From positions 1-38,236 of the forward strand of contig CAYRYU010000068.1 in NCBI GenBank assembly GCA_964428355.1: a stretch of DNA of 38,236 nt, read 5' to 3'. Numbering within the stretch: the first letter of the stretch is position 1; each line of letters begins with the position of its first letter. The translations under genes and the position numbers were made by a program. Positions 31,967-38,236 of the stretch are shown here, piece after piece. The stretch is from CAYRYU01 sp964428355. GTDB taxonomy: Bacteria; Muiribacteriota; Ozemobacteria; Ozemobacterales; Ozemobacteraceae. The notes beneath the pieces were generated by a model. It was not told where the DNA came from. It saw only the letters and a list, made by a program, of their open reading frames with translations, and made no database searches.

Positions 31967-34900
31967 ATGGTGGGAGGGGGCTTGGGAAAAGACGCCGGCC
32001 TGGTCAGGAAGTTCGGGATCGGCGGGTACCTTCCTTTGTTTCTCGCCCTTCTCCCCCTGATCGTCCTATCCTTCAACTCCCGTTCCATGCGGGCGTTGCG
32101 GGAAAAAGACCACCTCGAAATCTGGCGGCAGAAATGCGAAAGACGTGCGGTCAGGTTGAAGAGGGCATCCAGGTTCGAGTTTTTCGCCCAGGGGACCGCC
32201 AACCGGATCAGGAAACGTTTCCAGTGGCTGGTTAACCGGCACCGGGGAATCTCCAGCTCCCCCGACAGAATGGGGAAAGCGTTGGCTGCTGCGATCAAGG
32301 GGTCGGCATTCAAGGGATTCCCCTCCTTCAAGGTATGGGGATTCCTACTTCCTTCCGGAACCGAAGGAAGGGCGATTCTTGCCAAAGGACCCGGACTACA
32401 GAGGTCTTTCCAGAACCTTTTCGGAGGAGTGTTCCAGGAGCTCTCGAAGAGGAACCTGCCGTCCACGGATGGCGGCGCCTCGGCCGGCGAGAGGGATGCC
32501 GGAATCGCGACCTTCTTCTCCCAGGAGCCTTCGAGGTTCTTCAGCGGTGATTGGTTCAAGCGCGTAAAGGCTGTTCTCGGGGTTGGAATCGGGCCCGATC
32601 TCTTCGATGAAAACCACCGGGGAATACCTTTCACGGTACTTTTCGAGGGAAAACCACAGCTCATGGTCTGGGACATCGTCTTTCTGAACCGGAGACCTGT
32701 TGGAGGTTTCTTCTTCATGGTTGCCATTCCTGCGAAAGCGGGGAAAGCCGCTCTGCGGATGATCCTTGGAAACTGGAACCCCCTCCCCTCCGATTGTTCG
32801 GGGCGAGTGTTTCGGGGACCCCTCCCCTCCGATTGTTCGGGGCGAGTGTTTCGGGGACCCCTCCCCGCGTTTCTTCCCTTCGGCCCGGAGTTCCCGCCTG
32901 TTCCAAAACCTCNNNNNNNNNNNNNNNNNNNNNNNNNNNNNNNNNNNNNNNNNNNNNNNNNNNNNNNNNNNNNNNNNNNNNNNNNNNNNNNNNNNNNNNN
33001 NNNNNNNNNNNNCCCCTCCCCGCGTTTCTTCCCTTCGGCCCGGAGTTCCCGCCTGTTCCAAAACCTCCGATCGTTCATCCCGGGTTGGGTTGTCCCGAAA
33101 TCATCCGGCCTCTCGAATCTCTCGGGACCCTTCTCCGGTACAAACCGATTTCCCCTCCGGGAACGCCCAGGGAGGGGTTTTTCCGCCTGCTGTCACCCCT
33201 GCTTGGGAAACTCATCCGGCTTGGGGACGGCATCCCGGGTTCGGATGCCTCATCTACTCCGGTCGGTGAAGAGGGGGGAGGGCTCATGGGATACCCCGTC
33301 GCTCTCGATCCGTTGACAGGACATCTCGGATTGCTCGTGGTCCGGGTCCCGGAGACTCCGGGGGATCCCCGGGATTTCCTCCTGAAGGTCGCTTTCGCCT
33401 TCTGGGCGGGGCTCCTCATCCGAAGGATCCTGGGCGATTTCCTGGGAACCGGTTGGTCCCCCGGGAGCGTGGAAGGGCAGCTTCGAAAGATCCTGATTGG
33501 GGTCGTGGCACTTCCCACCGTCTTCTCGATCGGCTCTCTCATGAACCTGCGCGAGGATATCCGCTCCAATCGCTCGGACACTCTTTCCCGGGAGCTCGAT
33601 GACCGGCTCAGGAAGATCGAGGATTGCGACGCCGAGGTGGGGCGGGAGGCCCTGAACTCCTTCCGGGAAGTGGTGGCCTCGTTTTCGCTTCTTGATTCCA
33701 TTCGGAGGGACTCGAAGAACCCGCGGAACCTCGAAAGGATCCAAAAAGAGATCGCCACGGAGATGGCCCGCCGTGAGGTGAAGGCTTCTTTCCTCAACAT
33801 TCTGACCTTCGAAAGTCCGTGCAGATCGTTTTCGGGGCCGGAGGTCTCCCCCGAGGGGAAAAGGATGATCGAGGCAGCCCTTACAAAGGGGTGGCTCAAG
33901 CATCTCCTGGAAATACGGTTTGTCGGAACGCTTTCGGAGGAACTGAAGAGGCCTCCTTTGATTCCGACGGATGTGATCGCAACCCTGAGCCTCAACGCGG
34001 ATGTGCCTATCGTCTGGGAAGGCGGAGGGAGGAAACTCCACATCTTCCGGTTATGCCTTCCGGAGCCCATCCCCGGCCAACCTGCGCGCTCGGAGTGCCA
34101 GATCAGCATCGCCTGGAACCAGGCGTCGCTTTATCAGAAGTATCTGGAGCGGGTTCTGGAGGAAACGGGCCCCGGCCATGAAAAGGATGGATTCTCGTTC
34201 GCCGTTTTTCGGAGATCCGGGGACGATCTGGAGGATGTAGGTTTCTCGTCGAACGTTATTGCCGGGATTCCGGGCATTCGTGATTTTGCCCGCCAGATCC
34301 AGGGTGGGGCCTTGAAGAAAGCCGTTGCCGGAGGGCTGATCACGGGGTTCCAAAGCCAGATACTTCCGGGAATGGTCCTCGTCGGCTTCGTTTCCCTTCG
34401 GACCGTCCAGGAGGAGCTGGACGTCCTGCTCATGCTCGCTCTCGTTTCGGGGCTCCTGCTGGTTCTTCTGGTTTTCGCTGGGGCGAAGCTGCTGTCGCGC
34501 TGGATCGCCATCCCGGTAAGGGAAATGGCCGAAGGCCTGGGAAAGGTGGGGCGGGGCGATCTGGAGACCCGCGTCAGCAGGCCCCGGTCGGACGAACTGG
34601 GACGGACCGGGGAAAACCTCGATCGCATGATCCTGTGGCTTGCTGAGCGCGAAAGGATGAGCCGTTTCGTCACCCCCCAGGTCATGGAGGTAGTTTCGGG
34701 GGGAAGCTACGGCGAAGCGGTGGGGGGGGCGCTGAAGGAAGTTGTGGTGCTGGCTTCGGATATCCGGAGCTTCACAACGATTTCCGAGAGCCAACCGCCC
34801 GAGGCGGTCTTCCGGTTTCTGAATACCCACATGGAAAGGATGACCCGGCCGATCAAATCGTTCGGCGGGGTCATCGACCGGTTCATCGGAGATGCGATCC

Positions 34901-35195
34901 AGGCGGTTTTCTACCCGTCGAGGCCGGGGGAGGAGCCGCCCCCCATTCGCGCGCTGCGGGCTGCGCTCGCGATGAGGGAAGCACATGATTCCCTCCAGGC
35001 CGAAAGGAAGGCGAGGGGGGAATTCCGCTACGAGATCGGGATCGGGATTCATGAGGGGACCGTCGTTGCAGGGGTGGTCGGGGATCCGGGTTCCCGCCTC
35101 GATCATTCCGTTCTCGGGGAGCCCATCCAGCGTGCGGCGGAACTCGAAGCGGCATCGAAGAACGGTTCATTCTCGAAGGTCATCGTCTCTTCCGC
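31967..35195 (+). CDS. Receptor E: HAMP - class III cyclase, C1-like half (3' end in gap)
   Basis: At least 1,024 codons once the false gap at 32913-33012 and one duplicated 55-mer are removed; that removal (155 nt) restores a single frame. Layout: TM1 about 16-36, extracytoplasmic domain 1, TM2/TM3 hairpin (TM3 with VALPTV), extracytoplasmic domain 2, TM4 (near 34429-34497), HAMP, cyclase domain from about 34729. Both metal Asp are present: SDIRSFT (codon 34759) and FIGDA (codon 34891). The usual Lys is Arg (IDRFIGD), and the transition-state Asn and Arg are Gln (codon 35128) and Glu (codon 35140). The last ~40 residues fall in the gap at 35196. Two 39-nt repeats lie within domain 1. Confidence 0.8.
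32783..32860. repeat. 39-nt tandem repeat, two units, in receptor E
   Basis: Two identical units (32783-32821, 32822-32860) starting CTCCCCTCCGATTG and containing GGCGAGTGTTTCGGG, plus a partial third (CTCCCCGCG). Same length and shared ends with the array in receptor C, but read here from the opposite strand relative to the gene. Confidence 0.9.
32913..33012. other. Artificial scaffold gap (100 N) with duplicated 55-nt ends
   Basis: Bases 32858-32912 equal 33013-33067. The apparent frameshift across the N run disappears when 155 nt are removed, so receptor E is not broken here. Confidence 0.9.
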
Positions 35196-35295
35196 NNNNN
35201 NNNNNNNNNNNNNNNNNNNNNNNNNNNNNNNNNNNNNNNNNNNNNNNNNNNNNNNNNNNNNNNNNNNNNNNNNNNNNNNNNNNNNNNNNNNNNNN
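35196..35295. other. Scaffold gap of unknown true size
   Basis: 100 N without duplicated flanks, so real sequence is missing. By comparison with the other pairs it should hold the last ~40 codons of receptor E and the start, TM1 and first residues of receptor F. Confidence 0.8.
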
Positions 35296-35297
35296 TT

Positions 35298-38236
35298 GAA
35301 GCAAAAACCAACCGGGACCCCGCCGTTCTGGCGGGCGGGTTCCTGGAAGGACTGGGCGAAAGGCTTCTGGCGGAAGGCCCCGCGACCCCGCTCCCCAGAA
35401 GTTCGATCGATGCGACGATCCGGGAGATCGGAAGAGTGTTTCCAGGTTCGACCATGATGGTCTTCAAACCCAGGCTGGAATTGGCTTCCGTCCAATTCAG
35501 CTTCGACCCGGTCGCCCCCGTTTCCCTCGGTGAGGACGACATCGAAATCCTGTCCGACAACCTTGGGCAGGATTTTCCCCTTCCCCCCCGGGATTTCAAG
35601 CGGCTTGCACTGTTCTTGTTTTGTTGCCACATCGTGAGGGGGAACCCCATCATGAGCGGCATTCCCTTCGGCCTGGATCCGGGGATGTTCTGGTTCGCAT
35701 TGGGTTTGGAAAAGCTTCCCTGCTTCATCGGGGAGAACGTGTTCCGTCACAGATTCCGCCTCTTCGAGGCCTTCCTCGCTTCAAAGGGGGGCCTCGCTCC
35801 GATCACGATGATGGGACGGCGTTTCTTTTTCCATTGGAACATGCACCCATCGGTTCTGGCAGGGGAGGGTCGGGAAGCCGACCCCGGCGCACCCCGGTTC
35901 GGAATACTGGCGTTCATACCTGCCGAACGGGTCACGGAAGAAGTGGGCAGGGAACTCATGGCCGCCCGTCTTGCCGAGGAAGGCTGGCGTGGAATGCTGG
36001 TTCCAGGCGGGATGGGGGGCGACAGACGCCCGCTTTCCTTCGGGATTCCGCCCGACAAGGCTTCGATCGAACCGTTCCGGAAAGCCGTCTCTCCAGGTTT
36101 CCTCCGGGGTGAGGTGTCATTCGATCTGGGCGGATCACAGACGCTCCTCTTGGAAACCCCCGATTCCGGGCCAGGAAGCCCCGCCGGCAAGTTCGTATGG
36201 ATTGGCCTTTTCGCGATTTGCTGGCTGGGGGCTGGAGGAGGGGTTGTCCTCCTCCCCAACTGGTGGAAAGCCGCTTTCGGATCCCTCCGTCGAACGATGG
36301 TGGGGGTATTCTCCGCAGTGATGGTCCCGGCCCTGGTCATGGGGCTTCTTCAAACCCAGACACGGTCGAGGGAATGGCGCCTGCGCCTCGAGTCGGAAAC
36401 CAAGACATCCGTTCTCCGGTCCCTCGATTCGTTCGCCGATGGGGTGGACCTTTTCAACGGTGCGGCGGTCTCGGCCGTGGAATATGCCTGCGGGCAGTTC
36501 CAGTTCCGGGCAAAGGTCCAGGAGTGGGCGAGGGAGGGGAAAACGAGAGAGGAACTCGGATCCGGCGGGCCTTCTGGCTTTCTCTACGACATGACGCACC
36601 TCTTGGGAATCCCACTCCATTCCGTGGTAATCGTGAACCCCGATTGGAAAACCGGCCTGAACTCGGAGAAAAAGCTCTTCGATTTTCTGGGCTACATCCG
36701 CTCGAACCTTTTGAAAGCCATGGGAGTCAGGGGTTCGGAGGCATCCGGCCGCAAGCCACGACTGGATCGCGCACAACTCCTTCGTTTCGAGGAGGTGATG
36801 GGCGGGATGCGCCTGGTTCTCTCTCCCGGCGAGTTCGCCCATTTCCATTCGGCTCCCGAAGCGCTTCTGTTCGGGAACCTCAAGGGTACGTCCGGGCTCA
36901 CCCTCTTTTCCCGCATGTTGTATGTGGACCGAAAGGTCTGGGGCGTTCTCCAGGTGGGCTGGGTTTCCTACGTGGCGGTCTGCCACCTGCTCCGGAATCT
37001 CGAGGAATCGCTCGAGATAGACGCGTCCGGAGTGGCTTGCGGTGTGTCCGAGATCGGATTCCCCGCCTGGGAGATCGTTTCTCCTTTCCTGGCAAGGTTC
37101 CATCCACTTCCCGGTCAGTCGGGAGTGCATTCATTGAATCCCAGCCTGGGAGCACAGGATCGCGGGATCGCGGCGATATCGGCCCTGGCGGAAAGGTCCG
37201 GGCAGGCGGTTTCCCGGGTCGTGCATGGGGAAGCCGGACCCCGCCTGATCGCGGCTGCTCCGATGGAGAACTTCCGGATGATGACGATGTTCGGGAGTTT
37301 TCCCCTCCGGAAGGTCTGGGTAAAGGCGGAGTGGGAGGCGATGGAGGGCTGGGCGGTCCTTCTGGGTTCGGGCTTTCTAACCCTCATTCTGGGCTTCGCG
37401 GTCGCTGGGCGGTTTCTGAGGCCGCTGATAAAGCTGGACGAGGCCGCCTTCGCGATCAGGCGGAAGGATTTTTCCGTCAGGGTTCCTGTCGAGGGCGGCG
37501 ACGAGTTCGGCTCTCTGGCCGCCTCGTTCAACCGGATGGCCGAGGGTGTGGAGCAGGGTCGACTTCTGAGCCAGTTCGTTTCGGATTCGGTCCGGGATGC
37601 GGTCAAGGACGGGAACCGGGTCGAGATAGCGCGGGAGGGTGAATCGCTCGAAGTCGTGATCCTCTTCATTGCCCTCGGATCGTTCAAGGACCGTCTGAAG
37701 AAGGCGGCGCCGGGTGAGATCGTGGCGGAGCTGAACTCGTTCCTGGAGCTTGCCGCGGCCTCGATCCGGGATGCGGGCGGCGAAGTGGACAAGTTCGTGG
37801 GGGACAAGGTTCTTGCCGTTTTCCACCCCCGGAAGGCTGGATCCATGGAAAATGCCGCTGGGGCTGCGTTCAAGGCGGTCACCCTCCTCGGGAAAGGCCT
37901 TTCGGGTTTGAAGCCATGGAATGAAAGCCCTCTCGGTGTGGGAATGGTCACCGGGCGTGTTCTGGCCGGCATTCTGGGGGCGGCGGAAGTCAGGTTGGAA
38001 TACACCGTGATCGGGGATCCGGTCAACCTTGCATCCCGGTTGTGCGACCTGGCTCTGAAGCGGGGAGGCGGGCTGGTTTCAGACGATGTCTCGAACGGGC
38101 TTATCGGTTCCGGCTTCGAAAATGGATTTTCCCCCTGCTTCCAGCCCCTCGGCGAGGTCGAGGTGAAAGGGAAATCGGTCAGGAGGACCTGTTTCTTCCT
38201 TCCCCAATCGGAAATCGCCCGAGTTCCGCCCCCGAA
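35298..38236 (+). CDS. Receptor F: HAMP - class III cyclase, C2-like half (both ends missing)
   Basis: An uninterrupted frame from the gap edge to the window end (979 codons). It lacks an N-terminal start, so it is easy to miss; the 481-residue frame at 36197-37642 is only its shadow. Parts: extracytoplasmic domain 1, TM2 and TM3 (near 36192-36360, TM3 with VMVPAL), extracytoplasmic domain 2, TM4 (near 37345-37410), HAMP (about 37400-37560), cyclase domain from about 37653. The first metal Asp is missing (LFIALGSF, Ala codon 37671). DKFVGD keeps Lys (37791) and Asp (37803), and YTVIGD (Thr 38004) and VNLASRL (Asn 38025, Arg 38037) are intact: a C2-like half. Probably coupled to receptor E. 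Confidence 0.8.

Noticed and set aside
32858..33067. Frameshift or pseudogene in receptor E
   Set aside because: Explained by a duplicated 55-mer plus 100 N; removing 155 nt restores the frame.
35454..35459. ATGATG as the start of receptor F
   Set aside because: The frame is open and protein-like for 52 codons upstream to the gap, no ribosome site precedes it, and TM1 expected from the paralogues would be missing.
36197..37642. 481-codon plus-strand frame after the last gap
   Set aside because: Gly/Arg-rich composition typical of an off-frame reading; receptor F is open throughout in another frame and shows TM, HAMP and cyclase motifs.

Overview
The window is a high-GC (roughly 60% by eye) piece of a bacterial chromosome, probably from a metagenome-assembled genome: it contains three 100-N scaffold gaps, two of them flanked by identical 55-nt contig ends. 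Lipoprotein signal peptides, Sec signal peptides, a class III (Flp-type) prepilin sequence and many HAMP receptors point to a bacterium rich in envelope and signalling functions. No gene fixes the phylum. An uncultured lineage such as Candidatus Riflebacteria is a low-confidence guess from gene style only.

Left part (1-12.4 kb). This mixes housekeeping and envelope genes: ornithine carbamoyltransferase (100-1080), a lipoprotein with a PA-IL lectin-like C-terminus (1184-2290), a secreted protein of the family often misnamed asparagine synthetase B (3642-2413, minus), a fusion of an Flp-pilin-like N-terminus to a von Willebrand A domain (4087-5880), a small SH3-like exported protein (minus), a saccharopine-dehydrogenase-like enzyme (6646-7794), galT (8802-7807, minus), an Asp-rich lipoprotein (8943-9491), a zinc-ribbon membrane protein (9642-10805) and a GT-C type membrane glycosyltransferase (12405-10870, minus).

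Right part (12.4-38.2 kb). Six very large (about 970-1,025 aa) paralogous membrane receptors dominate, arranged as three tandem pairs. Each has a TM1 - extracytoplasmic domain - TM2/TM3 hairpin - second extracytoplasmic domain - TM4 - HAMP - output layout. Pair A/B (12627-18426) ends in SpoIIE/PP2C phosphatase domains, one intact and one lacking metal ligands. Pairs C/D (29131-23115, minus) and E/F (31967-38236, plus) end in class III nucleotide cyclase domains. In both cyclase pairs one partner keeps both metal aspartates and has lost or altered the purine/transition-state residues, while the other lacks the first metal aspartate but keeps Lys, Thr, Asn and Arg. This is the division of labour seen in the C1/C2 halves of mammalian adenylyl cyclase, so I predict obligate heterodimers.

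Between the pairs lie a heptad-repeat lipoprotein with a ZAS anti-sigma factor (18663-19667), a beta-propeller exported protein, a PLC-like phosphodiesterase, a transglutaminase-elicitor-like secreted protein and a PA14-like secreted protein.

Regulation readable from sequence. (1) The two low-complexity lipoproteins share TGTTACG-N15-CCGTAACT at exactly the same distance from their ATG, probably an ECF-sigma promoter, with an anti-sigma gene next door. (2) The first gene of all three receptor pairs, plus two other membrane/secreted genes, has an extended -10 (TG-N-TATNNT class) ending only 6-9 nt before the ATG and no Shine-Dalgarno, which predicts leaderless or nearly leaderless mRNAs. The second genes of pairs A/B and C/D overlap the first and have Shine-Dalgarno sites. 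Several families of intergenic palindromes and a 39-nt tandem repeat found inside two receptor genes complete the picture.
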